DNA of 26,254 nucleotides from JAAFIP01 sp031431335 (GCA_031431335.1 JANPDG010000294.1:1-26254); one strand, 5' to 3'; counted from the first letter of the stretch, positions 15,877 to 24,059 are shown. Numbers and translations: made by a program. Notes: generated by a model from the sequence alone, not told the origin.

Positions 15877-16437
15877 ATGAGCAAGGCATTCACCAAAGAA
15901 ACCGACGGCAATGAAGACGATGACGTCGGCGCTGGCTTGCCGCCCTTGCCGCCGGGCGGTAAAAACTACATCACTCCACAAGGCTACGCCCGCCTGCGCG
16001 CAGAGCTGCTTGAGTTGATGGACAGTGAGCGGCCCAAAATTGTCGAGGCTGTGCACTGGGCGGCTAAAAACGGCGACCGCAGCGAAAACGGTGATTATTT
16101 GTACGGCAAAAAGCGCCTGCGCGAGATCGACAAACGCATTCGGTTTTTAGCCAAACGGCTAGAGATCGCCCAAATAAGCGACCCCTCGCTGCACCACGGC
16201 TCTGACCAGATTTATTTTGGCGCTACGGTGACCTATGCCGATGCACAAGGCGTGCAGCGCACGGTGACGATTTTGGGGATTGACGAGGCTGACAGCACAC
16301 TGCAGCAAGTCAGCTGGATATCACCGATTGCCAGAGCGCTGCTCAAGGCGCGCGCGGGCGACGCGGTGAGACTGGTCACGCCCGCAGGCATGCAGGCGCT
16401 AGAGGTGTTGCAAGTGAGTTACCCAAAGAAAAGTTAA
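15877..16437 (+). CDS. greB: Transcription elongation factor GreB
   Basis: This 186-residue factor stimulates RNA polymerase to cleave backtracked transcripts. It shows MSKAFTKE at the N-terminus, LPPLPPGGKNYITPQGYARLRAEL, the coiled-coil with GDRSENGDYLYGKKRLREIDKRIRFL whose acidic tip coordinates the catalytic metal, and a C-terminal FKBP-like domain. A short acidic linker follows the N-terminus. The start is ATG at 15877, matching the family MSKAFTKE; a TTG 15 bp upstream is less likely. It converges on spoT; repeat copy C begins at its stop. Confidence 0.96.
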   Translation: MSKAFTKETDGNEDDDVGAGLPPLPPGGKNYITPQGYARLRAELLELMDSERPKIVEAVHWAAKNGDRSENGDYLYGKKRLREIDKRIRFLAKRLEIAQISDPSLHHGSDQIYFGATVTYADAQGVQRTVTILGIDEADSTLQQVSWISPIARALLKARAGDAVRLVTPAGMQALEVLQVSYPKKS

Positions 16438-16483
16438 TTGCTATAATTTATATAGCAAACTATCTAACATCCACGTCGGAAAA
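16438..16483 (-). repeat. Dispersed repeat, copy C
   Basis: On the minus strand it reads TTTTCCGACGTGG, then ATGTTAGATAG, then a perfect inverted repeat TTGCTATA-TAAAT-TATAGCAA. It starts one base after the greB stop and lies in the 76-bp gap between convergent greB and spoT. The palindrome is kept although its sequence differs from copy A, which hints at selection for the hairpin. Confidence 0.8.
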
Positions 16484-16513
16484 CAGCCCTAAAATCTTCC
16501 AAAAACGTCACAT

Positions 16514-18841
16514 TTAAGATGACATCACGCGCCATGCGCGTAGCACGGTGGGGGTACGGGCCAGGGTGCGTAGTACGGTGTCCAGGTGGGCGGTGTCGCG
16601 CAGGTTGATGACAAAGCGCAGGTCGGCGGTGGGCGCGCCTACTTCGCTGTCGCGGCCTAGGTCTACTTGCAAAATATCGGCCTCGGCGCTGGCCAAGGCT
16701 GCTGCCACCCGCGCCAGCACGCCTTTGCCGCTTTGCACAGTCACCACCACCGCAGTGTCAAATGCGCGCACCAGCTCGTCGGCCCATTCCACTGATATGA
16801 AGCGTTCGCTGTCTTTTTGAATCAGCTTTTGCGCCACTGCACACTGCCCTGTGTGCACGATCAAGCCTTCACCACGGCCGAGGTAGCCCACAATCGCGTC
16901 GCCAGGCAGCGGACGGCAGCAGGGTGCATATTGCACCGTGGCACTCTCGGAGCCGTCCAGCACGATAGAGCCTTGGGAGATGCTCTCGTGGGCTGTAAAG
17001 CGCTCTTTACTCATCAGCAGCGCGTTGGGCTTTTCGCCCAGCTCGGCCAGCAGGCTGACCAAGCGCTTGGCTACAATGCTGGCGATGCGCTTGCCCAGAC
17101 CAATGTCCACCAGCAGCTCAGCACGGGTTTTGTTGCCCGAGAAGCGCAGCAGCTTGTCCCACAGCCCTTGGTGCGCGGTGTCTTCTTCGGGCAGGTGCTC
17201 TATGCCTTCGGCGCGCAGCGACTGCGACAGCAGCTTGTCGCCCAGGCTTTGCGACTCGTCCAGCGCCATGGTTTTAAGGTGGTGGCGAATTTTGCTGCGC
17301 GCGCGCGCTGTGCGCACAAAGCCCAGCCAAGCGGGGTTAGGGTTGGACACCAGCGCGGTGATGACCTCGATCACGTCACCGTTTTTCACCTCAGTGCGCA
17401 GCGGCACTTGCTCGCCGTTGACCTTGGCCGCCACGGTGCGGTCGCCAATATCGGTGTGCACGGCGTAGGCAAAGTCCACCACGGTGGCGCCGCGCGGCAT
17501 GGCCATAATTTTGCTTTTTGGGGTGAAAACATACACTGCGTCCGGGAATAAATCCACCTTCACGTGGTCCCAAAACTCCGCTGCATCGCGCGTTTCGTGT
17601 TGAATGTCCAGCAGCGACTGCAGCCACTGCGTGCCCAAGCGCTCGGCCTCAGCGCCCTCAGGCGAGTCGGCTTTATAAAGCCAGTGCGCAGCCACGCCCG
17701 ACTCGGCTACCACATGCATGGCCTCGGTGCGCATTTGAAACTCCACATTCACGCCCGCTGGCCCCACCACGGTGGTGTGCAGCGACTGGTAGCCGTTGAG
17801 CTTGCCAATAGCGATATGGTCTTTGAACTTGCCGGGCACGGGCTTGTACATTTGGTGCAGCACACCCAGTGCGGTGTAGCAGTCAATCACATTGGGCACC
17901 ACTAGCCTGAAGCCATACATGTCGGTCACCTGCGCAAAGCTCAGGTGCTTTTCGTCCATTTTGCGGTAGATCGAGTAGAGCGTTTTTTCGCGGCCCGACA
18001 GGTTAATGTAAATGCCTGATTGTTCAAACGCAGCTTGCACATCGCGCTCTACTTTTTGAATCAAGTCACGCCGCCTGCTGCGCGCCTTGCCCACGGCTTT
18101 GTTCAGCGTAGCGTAGCGCCAAGGCAGCAGATAGCGAAAGCTTAGCTCTTGCAGCTCGCGGTAGCTTTGGTTTAAGCCCAGGCGGTGGGCAATCGGGGCA
18201 TAAATGTCCAGCGTTTCGCGCGAGATCCGCGCCCACTTGCTGCGCGGCATATCGCTCATGGTGCGCATGTTGTGGCTGCGGTCGGCCAGTTTGATCAGAA
18301 TCACGCGCACATCGCGGGCCATGGCCAGCAGCATTTTGCGAAACGACTCGGCTTGGTTTTCCTCGCGGGTGGTGAACTCAAGTTTTTCGAGCTTTGTTAG
18401 TCCGTCCACCAGCTCGGCCACAGGTGCACCAAAGCGCTCAATGATCTCGGGCTTACTGATGCCGCAGTCTTCCATAGCGTCGTGCATCAGCGCGGCCATG
18501 ATGGCTTGGGCGTCTAGTTTCCACTCGGCGCACTGCGCGGCCACGGCAATCGGGTGGGTGATATACGGCTCGCCGTTGCCCCGCATTTGGCCCAGGTGGG
18601 CTTCGTCGGCAAAGCGGTAGGCTTTGCGGATGCGGTCAATATCGGCTTTGTCCAGATAACCCAGCTTGCTGGTGAGGCTGGCAAAACTGGCCGAGGCGGC
18701 GTTTTGAGCAGCCTTGTGCGTGCTGCTGGCCACTGGTTTGGACGTGTCTGCGGCAGGTTTGCGCGGCGCGCGGCGCGGTTTAGCGGCCGCTAGAACAGGG
18801 GCTGCTGATTCGTGAGAAGGCGCGCTGAGAATGTTATCCAC
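16514..18841 (-). CDS. spoT: Bifunctional (p)ppGpp synthetase/hydrolase, SpoT/Rel type
   Basis: This 775-residue enzyme makes and degrades the alarmone (p)ppGpp. Residues 1-55 are an Ala/Pro/Lys-rich extension. The HD hydrolase has H96, H120-D121 and ED within MHDAMEDCG, so hydrolysis should be intact. The synthetase follows, with YGFRLVV and GKFKDHIA...NGYQSLHTT; the basic KFKD points to the bifunctional rather than RelA type. Then come TGS (VYVFTPKSKIMAMPRGATVVDFAYAVHTDIG), the conserved CCRPLPGD, and a C-terminal ACT domain. The start is GTG at 18841 with only a weak ribosome site, and no ATG precedes the HD domain. It lies downstream of rpoZ, from which a terminator-like palindrome separates it. 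Confidence 0.96.
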   Translation of the reverse strand: MDNILSAPSHESAAPVLAAAKPRRAPRKPAADTSKPVASSTHKAAQNAASASFASLTSKLGYLDKADIDRIRKAYRFADEAHLGQMRGNGEPYITHPIAVAAQCAEWKLDAQAIMAALMHDAMEDCGISKPEIIERFGAPVAELVDGLTKLEKLEFTTREENQAESFRKMLLAMARDVRVILIKLADRSHNMRTMSDMPRSKWARISRETLDIYAPIAHRLGLNQSYRELQELSFRYLLPWRYATLNKAVGKARSRRRDLIQKVERDVQAAFEQSGIYINLSGREKTLYSIYRKMDEKHLSFAQVTDMYGFRLVVPNVIDCYTALGVLHQMYKPVPGKFKDHIAIGKLNGYQSLHTTVVGPAGVNVEFQMRTEAMHVVAESGVAAHWLYKADSPEGAEAERLGTQWLQSLLDIQHETRDAAEFWDHVKVDLFPDAVYVFTPKSKIMAMPRGATVVDFAYAVHTDIGDRTVAAKVNGEQVPLRTEVKNGDVIEVITALVSNPNPAWLGFVRTARARSKIRHHLKTMALDESQSLGDKLLSQSLRAEGIEHLPEEDTAHQGLWDKLLRFSGNKTRAELLVDIGLGKRIASIVAKRLVSLLAELGEKPNALLMSKERFTAHESISQGSIVLDGSESATVQYAPCCRPLPGDAIVGYLGRGEGLIVHTGQCAVAQKLIQKDSERFISVEWADELVRAFDTAVVVTVQSGKGVLARVAAALASAEADILQVDLGRDSEVGAPTADLRFVINLRDTAHLDTVLRTLARTPTVLRAWRVMSS

Positions 18842-18883
18842 ACCTGTACTCTACCTAAATTACTCCCCAGAGGCATTGACAGG

Positions 18884-18914
18884 TACAAAAAAAGCACCTG
18901 CGCGCAGGTGCTTT
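18884..18914 (-). terminator. Terminator-like hairpin between rpoZ and spoT
   Basis: A perfect 24-bp palindrome (half-site AAAGCACCTGCG, 18891-18914) is followed on the minus strand by a run of seven T. It therefore points in the direction of gmk-rpoZ transcription and should end or attenuate that transcript 39 bp past the rpoZ stop. I found no convincing promoter between it and spoT. Confidence 0.8.
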
Positions 18915-18952
18915 AGCTGGTGGTTACGCCCAAAGGGACGTACGTCATTGGG

Positions 18953-19156
18953 TTATAGGGGCACTTTTTTCAGCATTTCGATACCGATTTTGCCTTGGGC
19001 GATTTCGCGTAAAGCCGTGACGCCAGGCTTGTTTTTGCTCTCAATCTTGGGCGCGTGGCCTTGGCTGAGCATGCGGGCGCGGTAGCTGGCAGACAACACG
19101 AGCTGAAAGCGGTTAGGGATTTGCTGCAAGCAGTCTTCAACGGTGATGCGGGCCAT
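18953..19156 (-). CDS. rpoZ: DNA-directed RNA polymerase omega subunit
   Basis: This 67-residue protein matches omega: MARITVEDCL at the N-terminus, then NRFQLVLSASYRARML, with K.KPGVTALREIAQGKI near the end. Omega assists assembly of core RNA polymerase and, in many bacteria, forms part of a ppGpp site. AAGGA precedes the ATG. It lies 40 bp after gmk in the conserved gmk-rpoZ-spoT order. Confidence 0.97.
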   Translation of the reverse strand: MARITVEDCLQQIPNRFQLVLSASYRARMLSQGHAPKIESKNKPGVTALREIAQGKIGIEMLKKVPL

Positions 19157-19196
19157 AACGATTCCTTTTAAATTGCTGTGCTTGGGGAGCCAAAGC

Positions 19197-19817
19197 TTAA
19201 TTGATTTCTAGCGCCTTGAATGTGTCGGCGCGGGCGCGACGCTGGGCGGAAAATTTCAAACGCTGGGCATGAACGACCGATTTGAGGTCAAACACAGCGC
19301 TGTCAAACACTTCGTTGATTATAACGAAATCAAAGTGCTGGGCTTGGTCTATCTCGGTGCGGGCGTTTTCCATGCGCAGGTCGATTTTCTCTGCACTGTC
19401 CTCACCGCGCCGCTCGATGCGGGCGCGCAGCTCCTCTAAGCTGGGGGGCAGGATAAAGATTAGAACTGTGTTTGTAAACAGTTTTTTGATTTGGAATGCG
19501 CCTTGGTAGTCGATTTCTAAGATCACATCGAGGCCTTGGGCCATGCGCGCCTCAATCGCTTGGCGCGATGTGCCGTAGCGGTAGCCGTGCACATGGGCCC
19601 ACTCAAAAAACTGGTTGCCCGCCACCATGGCGTCAAAGTCTGCGTCGCTGGCAAAGTAGTAGTCGCGGCCATGCTTTTCTTGGCCTCGCGGCGCACGCGT
19701 GGTGTGTGACACCGATGGCTGCACTTTGGCATCCAGCTCGCGCAACGCCTTGACCAGGCTGGACTTGCCAGCCCCGCTGGGCGCAGCTACAACGAATAAA
19801 TTACCGGGGTAGTCCAA
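19197..19817 (-). CDS. gmk: Guanylate kinase
   Basis: This 206-residue cytosolic enzyme converts GMP to GDP. It has P-loop APSGAGKSSL (12-21), the GMP-binding SVSHTTRAPRGQEKHGRDYYF, and ILEIDYQGA. The start is TTG at 19817: an in-frame TAA lies upstream, GGAA is 6 bp before it, and no ATG fits. It leads the gmk-rpoZ pair; repeat copy B lies in its 5' region. Confidence 0.97.
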   Translation of the reverse strand: MDYPGNLFVVAAPSGAGKSSLVKALRELDAKVQPSVSHTTRAPRGQEKHGRDYYFASDADFDAMVAGNQFFEWAHVHGYRYGTSRQAIEARMAQGLDVILEIDYQGAFQIKKLFTNTVLIFILPPSLEELRARIERRGEDSAEKIDLRMENARTEIDQAQHFDFVIINEVFDSAVFDLKSVVHAQRLKFSAQRRARADTFKALEIN

Positions 19818-19852
19818 CTGCGGTTCCTTAGTTTAGGTAAGTTTTTTGGCAT

Positions 19853-19898
19853 TTTTCCGACGTGGATATTGGATAGTTTGCTATTAATTATATAGTAT
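19853..19898 (+). repeat. Dispersed repeat, copy B
   Basis: This copy shares the first 35 or so bases with copy A essentially without change (CCGACGTGGATATTGGATAG, then TTTGCTATTAATT) and then ATATAG closes the palindrome. It is between yicC and gmk, both on the minus strand, so it could affect the yicC 3' end or the gmk promoter region. Confidence 0.85.
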
Positions 19899-19935
19899 AT
19901 TTGGTGTCTATTCATGCACACTGCGGGTCAGTACA

Positions 19936-20922
19936 TCACTCAATATTTTGCACCTGCTCGCGCATTTGCTCAATCAGCACCTTCATGTCCACACTGATCC
20001 GTGTCATCTCCAGCGTAGACGACTTCGAGCCCAGCGTATTGGCCTCGCGGTGCAGCTCTTGGATCACAAAGTCCAGGCGCTTGCCTATTTCGGCTTGCTT
20101 GGGCTCTGCTTTGGAGGCGGTTTTCTGGGGTTTGGGCACCGTGAGTAAACGCTCAATCTCTTGGAGGTGTGCGCCCAGCCGGGTGATTTCTTCGGCCACG
20201 TCAATGCGAATGGCAAAGGCCGTGGCCTCGGTCAGCGCGCGGTCATGTGCGGCTTGCTGGCTGATGGGGCTGCTGCCGGGCTCGGTGCTTGCGCCGGCCT
20301 GCAAGGCTTGCATAAAGCGGTCAATGAACTTTTGCTTTTGCTGGGCGACCAGCTCGGGCACCAGCGGTGCGGCGGCGGCTGCCAGCGCGCGCAGCTGGGT
20401 GGTGTGGCCTAGCAGCATCTGGGCCAAGCGGGCACCCTCGCGCTCGCGCGACGCCAGCAGGTCAGCCAGTGCTTGCTGGGCCAGCGCCAATATCTGCACG
20501 CTGTGGTCATGGCCTTGACCTGCGCCTTGCTCGGTGCCCGTGTCGCTGGCTGCCAAGCGCATCACATCGGCCACACTCAAAGGCTTGGCAGTGGGCAGCC
20601 AGGCCAAAATGCTGTCCTGGGAATGGTTTAAGCGTTGCAACAACGCCACGCTCGGCGCTGAGCTGACAGAGTCTTTGCTTGCGCCCACAAAGGCTCGCAG
20701 CTCAACTTTGCCGCGCTTGAGACTCAGGGTGAGCAGCTCGCGCAGAGCGGGTTCGCACTGGCGCAGCTCGTCAGACAGCTTGAATCCCAGGTCTAAAAAG
20801 CGGCTATTGACCGAGCGGATCTCCAAACCTAAACGTGGGCTGGGGCTGGTGCTAGAGCTGGCAGTGGTGCAGGCCTCGTTCGATTGCACGCTTGCGTAGC
20901 CTGTCATGCTGTAAACTGGCAT
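19936..20922 (-). CDS. yicC: YicC/YloC family endoribonuclease
   Basis: This 328-residue protein has the family opening MPVYSMTGYA, EIRSVNSRFLDLGFKL, and the C-terminal DVAEEITRLGAHL...GKRLDFVIQELHREANTLGSKS. E. coli YicC (287 residues) is an endoribonuclease affecting small-RNA stability. The extra length is in three low-complexity inserts: around residues 16-30 (Ser/Thr-rich), about 126-142 (Gly/His-rich), and about 263-280 (Lys/Pro-rich). It diverges from the kinase gene over 112 bp. Confidence 0.93.
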   Translation of the reverse strand: MPVYSMTGYASVQSNEACTTASSSTSPSPRLGLEIRSVNSRFLDLGFKLSDELRQCEPALRELLTLSLKRGKVELRAFVGASKDSVSSAPSVALLQRLNHSQDSILAWLPTAKPLSVADVMRLAASDTGTEQGAGQGHDHSVQILALAQQALADLLASREREGARLAQMLLGHTTQLRALAAAAAPLVPELVAQQKQKFIDRFMQALQAGASTEPGSSPISQQAAHDRALTEATAFAIRIDVAEEITRLGAHLQEIERLLTVPKPQKTASKAEPKQAEIGKRLDFVIQELHREANTLGSKSSTLEMTRISVDMKVLIEQMREQVQNIE

Positions 20923-21034
20923 AAATTTGGTTTTAACCGATCAAATCAACGTAATTAAGACGCAAACTGCATTTTTGCAGGCCACTCTAGGCACAGAATT
21001 CAACTCCGCAACCAAAGCGACCAGCATAGCGATT

Positions 21035-22039
21035 ATGTCAAAGGTTAAACCCGCATCCCTTCCGCCCGATACCGTCATTGGTGGCTACCGCGTTGTGCGC
21101 AAGGTGTCATCTGGCGGTTTTGGCGTGGTGTATTTGGCCGTGGACAACGAAGGCCAGCAGATCGCCATCAAAGAATACCTGCCCTCGTCGCTTGCCACCC
21201 GCGCGCCCGGCGAGCTGCTGCCCCAGGTTCAGCCCGACAAGCTGTCGCTGTACCGTCTCGGTCTGAAAAGCTTTTTTGAAGAAGGCCGATCGCTGGCGCA
21301 AATCTCTCACGCCTCTGTGGTCAGCGTGCTGAACTTCTTCCGTGAGAACGAAACCGTCTATATGGTGATGAACTATTTGGAGGGCGCGACCCTGCAAGAC
21401 TTCATCATCACTGCGCGCGAGCTTAAAAAGCAAAAGGTCTTTCGCGAGTCCACGATCCGCAGTCTGTTTGACGAGATTTTGCGCGGCCTGCGCATCGTGC
21501 ACCAGCACAAAATGCTGCACCTAGACATTAAGCCAGCCAACATTTTTGTCACCGATGAAAACAAAGCTGTGCTGATTGACTTTGGCGCAGCGCGTGAGGT
21601 GTTGTCTAAAGAAGGCAACTTTATTCGCCCCATGTACACGCCCGGTTTTGCCGCGCCCGAGATGTACCGCCGCGACTCGTCGATGGGCCCGTGGACTGAC
21701 ATTTACGCGATTGGCGCATGTATCTACGCCTGCATGCAAGGCTACCCGCCCAACGACGCGCCCCAGCGCCTAGAAAAAGACCGTTTGTCGCTGGCGCTAT
21801 CGCGCTTGCGCGGCGTGTACTCTGACAATTTGATTGAAGTGGTGGAGTGGTGCATGTCGCTGGACCCCCTGTCGCGTCCGCAGTCGGTGTTTGCGCTGCA
21901 AAAAGAGCTGAGCCAAGAAAACGAGCGCCGCTATACCAAGCTGTCAGTGGGCGAGAAGATGCGCTTGCAGTTTGACAACATGATGGCGGATACCAAAAAA
22001 GCCGTAGGCAAGGCCACTGGCTTTGGCAAAGTTAAGTAA
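21035..22039 (+). CDS. Standalone Ser/Thr protein kinase (Hanks type, non-RD)
   Basis: This 334-residue soluble kinase has the glycine-rich loop VSSGGFGVVY (24-33), catalytic lysine K46 (AIKEY), HLDIKPAN with D164, DFG at 182-184, and AAPEM at 206-210. HLD in place of HRD makes it a non-RD kinase, a form common in bacterial phosphorylation modules that do not need activation-loop phosphorylation. There is no membrane segment and no PASTA or other sensor domain. The start chosen is ATG at 21035; a TTG at 20927 would add 36 residues without kinase character. No good ribosome site is seen. The next gene is a PP2C phosphatase 28 bp downstream, evidently its partner. Substrates are unknown. Confidence 0.93.
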   Translation: MSKVKPASLPPDTVIGGYRVVRKVSSGGFGVVYLAVDNEGQQIAIKEYLPSSLATRAPGELLPQVQPDKLSLYRLGLKSFFEEGRSLAQISHASVVSVLNFFRENETVYMVMNYLEGATLQDFIITARELKKQKVFRESTIRSLFDEILRGLRIVHQHKMLHLDIKPANIFVTDENKAVLIDFGAAREVLSKEGNFIRPMYTPGFAAPEMYRRDSSMGPWTDIYAIGACIYACMQGYPPNDAPQRLEKDRLSLALSRLRGVYSDNLIEVVEWCMSLDPLSRPQSVFALQKELSQENERRYTKLSVGEKMRLQFDNMMADTKKAVGKATGFGKVK

Positions 22040-22067
22040 AAACTAAATACAACAGAGCATCTAGTTC

Positions 22068-22970
22068 ATGAAATTTTCAGTGTTTCAAGTCAGTCGCAAA
22101 GGCGGCCGCGAAAAAAACGAAGACCGCATGGGCTACTGCTACACGCGGGAGTCGGGTTTGTTTGTCTTGGCCGACGGTATGGGCGGCCACCCCGAGGGCG
22201 AAGTCGCAGCCCAGCTGGCGCTGCAAACCGTGTCTGCACTGTACCAAAAAGAAGCCCGTCCGGTTATCAAAGACGTAGCCGGGTTTTTGGCCAGCGCGCT
22301 GATGGCAGCGCACCACCAGATCATCCGCTATGCCAGCGAAAAAGGCATGTTAGACACACCGCGCACGACCTTTGTGGCCTGCGTGGTGCAAGGCGGCGCG
22401 GCCACCTGGATTCACTGCGGCGACTCGCGCCTGTACCTTATTCGTGAAAGCGACATGGTCACCCGTACACGCGACCACTCCTACATTGAGCAGCACGCAG
22501 CGGGCATCATCCGCATGGACCGCCTCAACCGCAATATTTTGTTCACTTGTTTAGGTTCACCCACCAAGCCTGTGTTCGATGTGGCTGGCCCTACACAGCT
22601 GCAGCAAGGTGACCGTTTGATGCTGTGTTCTGATGGCCTATGGGGCACCGTGAGCGATAACGATATCGTGCACCAGCTGTCTAAAGGCTCGGTGGCCACG
22701 TCGGTGCCCGACATGGTCGAGCTGGCTCTGCGCAACGGCGGCGAGCACTGCGATAACGTCACCGTGATTGCAATGCAGTGGGAAACACCCGACGCATTCG
22801 AGGCCACCCAAGGCATCTCCACCGATAGCATCAGCGACGGCGTATTTGCATCCACCATTCAATCGGGCGTGCTCGATACGATTGTGGAAGATTTGGATGA
22901 CGCAGCCATCGAACGCTCAATTGCCGAGATCAACGAAGCCATTCGCCGCAGCGCGGCTAAGAAGGCTTGA
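22068..22970 (+). CDS. PP2C-family Ser/Thr protein phosphatase
   Basis: This 300-residue metal-dependent phosphatase has KNEDR (16-20), LADGMGGHPEGEVAA (34-48; D36/G37 metal site), CGDSRLYLI, LMLCSDGLWG and HCDNVTVIA, the PP2C motifs in order. After the catalytic domain (about residue 245) comes an acidic, probably helical tail rich in Asp/Ile/Ala. There is no membrane segment. It lies 28 bp after the kinase and should reverse its phosphorylations. Confidence 0.94.
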   Translation: MKFSVFQVSRKGGREKNEDRMGYCYTRESGLFVLADGMGGHPEGEVAAQLALQTVSALYQKEARPVIKDVAGFLASALMAAHHQIIRYASEKGMLDTPRTTFVACVVQGGAATWIHCGDSRLYLIRESDMVTRTRDHSYIEQHAAGIIRMDRLNRNILFTCLGSPTKPVFDVAGPTQLQQGDRLMLCSDGLWGTVSDNDIVHQLSKGSVATSVPDMVELALRNGGEHCDNVTVIAMQWETPDAFEATQGISTDSISDGVFASTIQSGVLDTIVEDLDDAAIERSIAEINEAIRRSAAKKA

Positions 22971-23001
22971 ATACCCGGCTTAGTTTTAAATTCCAACTTG
23001 C

Positions 23002-23142
23002 GGACGCAGAGGGCGCAAAAGTTACGCAAAAGACACAAAAAAGAAAATACAGTTACATCAGCAATTTTGGTAACTCCATGGTGCTGAATTATTTTTGTAT
23101 TCCTTTTGCGCCTTCTGAGTAACTTTTGCGTCCTCTGCATCC
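23002..23142. repeat. Long imperfect inverted-repeat element between PP2C gene and rph
   Basis: The left arm (23002-23050, GGACGCAGAGGGCGC onward) and right arm (23097-23142) are inverted copies with about 38 of 46 aligned positions identical and a 3-base gap. The 46-bp centre holds a smaller inverted pair TCAGCA/TGCTGA. The CGCAGAGGNCGCAAA-type wording resembles a repeat motif scattered in intergenic DNA of many bacteria. Transcripts would fold into a long hairpin. It ends 29 bp before the rph start. Confidence 0.8.
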
Positions 23143-23171
23143 TATCTTCATCTTTTCTCCTTCAATTTAGT

Positions 23172-23900
23172 ATGACCACATTTCAACGCCAAGACCAACG
23201 CGCCGCCAACCAACTGCGCCCTGTCAAAATTACCCGCAACTACACCATGCACGCCGAGGGCTCAGTGATGATTGAGTTTGGCAATACCAAAGTGCTGTGC
23301 ACCGCCAGCGTGGAAGAGCGTGTGCCGCCGCATAAAAAAGGCAGTGGCGAAGGCTGGGTGACTGCTGAGTACGGCATGCTGCCGCGCGCCACCCACACGC
23401 GCAGCGCGCGCGAGGCGGCCAAAGGCAAGCAAACAGGCCGCACGCAAGAGATTCAGCGCTTGATTGGCCGCAGCTTGCGAGCTGTGTTTGACCTGAAAAA
23501 ACTCGGCGAACGCACTATCAGCCTAGACTGCGATGTGATTCAAGCGGATGGCGGCACGCGCACTGCCAGCATCACAGGCGCGTTTGTAGCTGCGCAAGAC
23601 GCAGTGAACACACTCATGGCACAAGGCAAGCTCAGCGAGTCGCCCATCGTTGGGCCTGTTGCCGCTATCTCAGTAGGCATTGTGCAAGGTACGCCATTGC
23701 TTGATTTAGAGTACACCGAAGACTCAGCTTGCGACACCGACATGAATGTAGTGATGACCGGCGCGGGTCACTACATAGAAGTACAGGGCACTGCAGAGGG
23801 CGCTGCGTTTTCTCGCAAAGAGATGGACGCGCTGCTGGCATTGGCCGAGGCGGGTATTGCAGATCTGGTGAAACTGCAGCAGGCTGCGCTGGCACAGTGA
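23172..23900 (+). CDS. rph: Ribonuclease PH
   Basis: This 242-residue phosphorolytic 3'-5' exoribonuclease trims tRNA 3' ends. It has RAANQLRPVKITRNYTMHAEGSVMIEFGNTKVLC, GWVTAEYGMLPRATHTR, the phosphate-binding GKQTGRTQEIQRLIGRSLRA, and the catalytic DCDVIQADGGTRTASITGA. The start is ATG at 23172, where family similarity begins; a longer reading from 23106 runs through the inverted-repeat element. Full length, so not the truncated E. coli K-12 form. Confidence 0.96.
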   Translation: MTTFQRQDQRAANQLRPVKITRNYTMHAEGSVMIEFGNTKVLCTASVEERVPPHKKGSGEGWVTAEYGMLPRATHTRSAREAAKGKQTGRTQEIQRLIGRSLRAVFDLKKLGERTISLDCDVIQADGGTRTASITGAFVAAQDAVNTLMAQGKLSESPIVGPVAAISVGIVQGTPLLDLEYTEDSACDTDMNVVMTGAGHYIEVQGTAEGAAFSRKEMDALLALAEAGIADLVKLQQAALAQ

Positions 23901-24011
23901 CGTAGTGTGAGCTAGTCGCGGCTGTGCAGCGACTGCGCAGTCATGACCAAGTGGTGTTCACAGATGCTGCAAGAATTAATTTTTTTAATTAAGTCAAATT
24001 GAATTTTATTT

Positions 24012-24059
24012 ATTTGCTATTTAATTTATAGCTAACTATTCAATATCCACGTCGGAAAA
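24012..24059 (-). repeat. Dispersed repeat, copy D
   Basis: On the minus strand it reads TTTTCCGACGTGGATATTG, AATAGTTAGCTAT and closes with ATAGCAAAT; GCTAT/ATAGC form the palindrome. It ends 12 bp before the rdgB ATG, so it occupies the 5' leader of rdgB. The remainder of the 171-bp gap after rph has a short hairpin (AGTCGC/GCGACT, 23914-23934) without a T run. Confidence 0.8.

Noticed and set aside
16817..17551. Open frame of 244 codons antisense to spoT
   Set aside because: No family character; spoT on the other strand has complete conserved domains.
20927..21034. TTG-started extension of the kinase
   Set aside because: The extension has no kinase-family character and occupies the likely promoter region between yicC and the kinase.
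23106..23171. Longer N-terminus for RNase PH
   Set aside because: The added codons come from the right arm of the inverted repeat; family similarity starts at the ATG at 23172.
23914..23934. Hairpin after rph as a terminator
   Set aside because: The stem is only 6 bp (AGTCGC/GCGACT) with a 9-base loop and no T run.
7471..24059. CRISPR array from the repeated 45-bp units
   Set aside because: Copies are kilobases apart, in both orientations, at gene borders, with no regular spacers and no cas genes.
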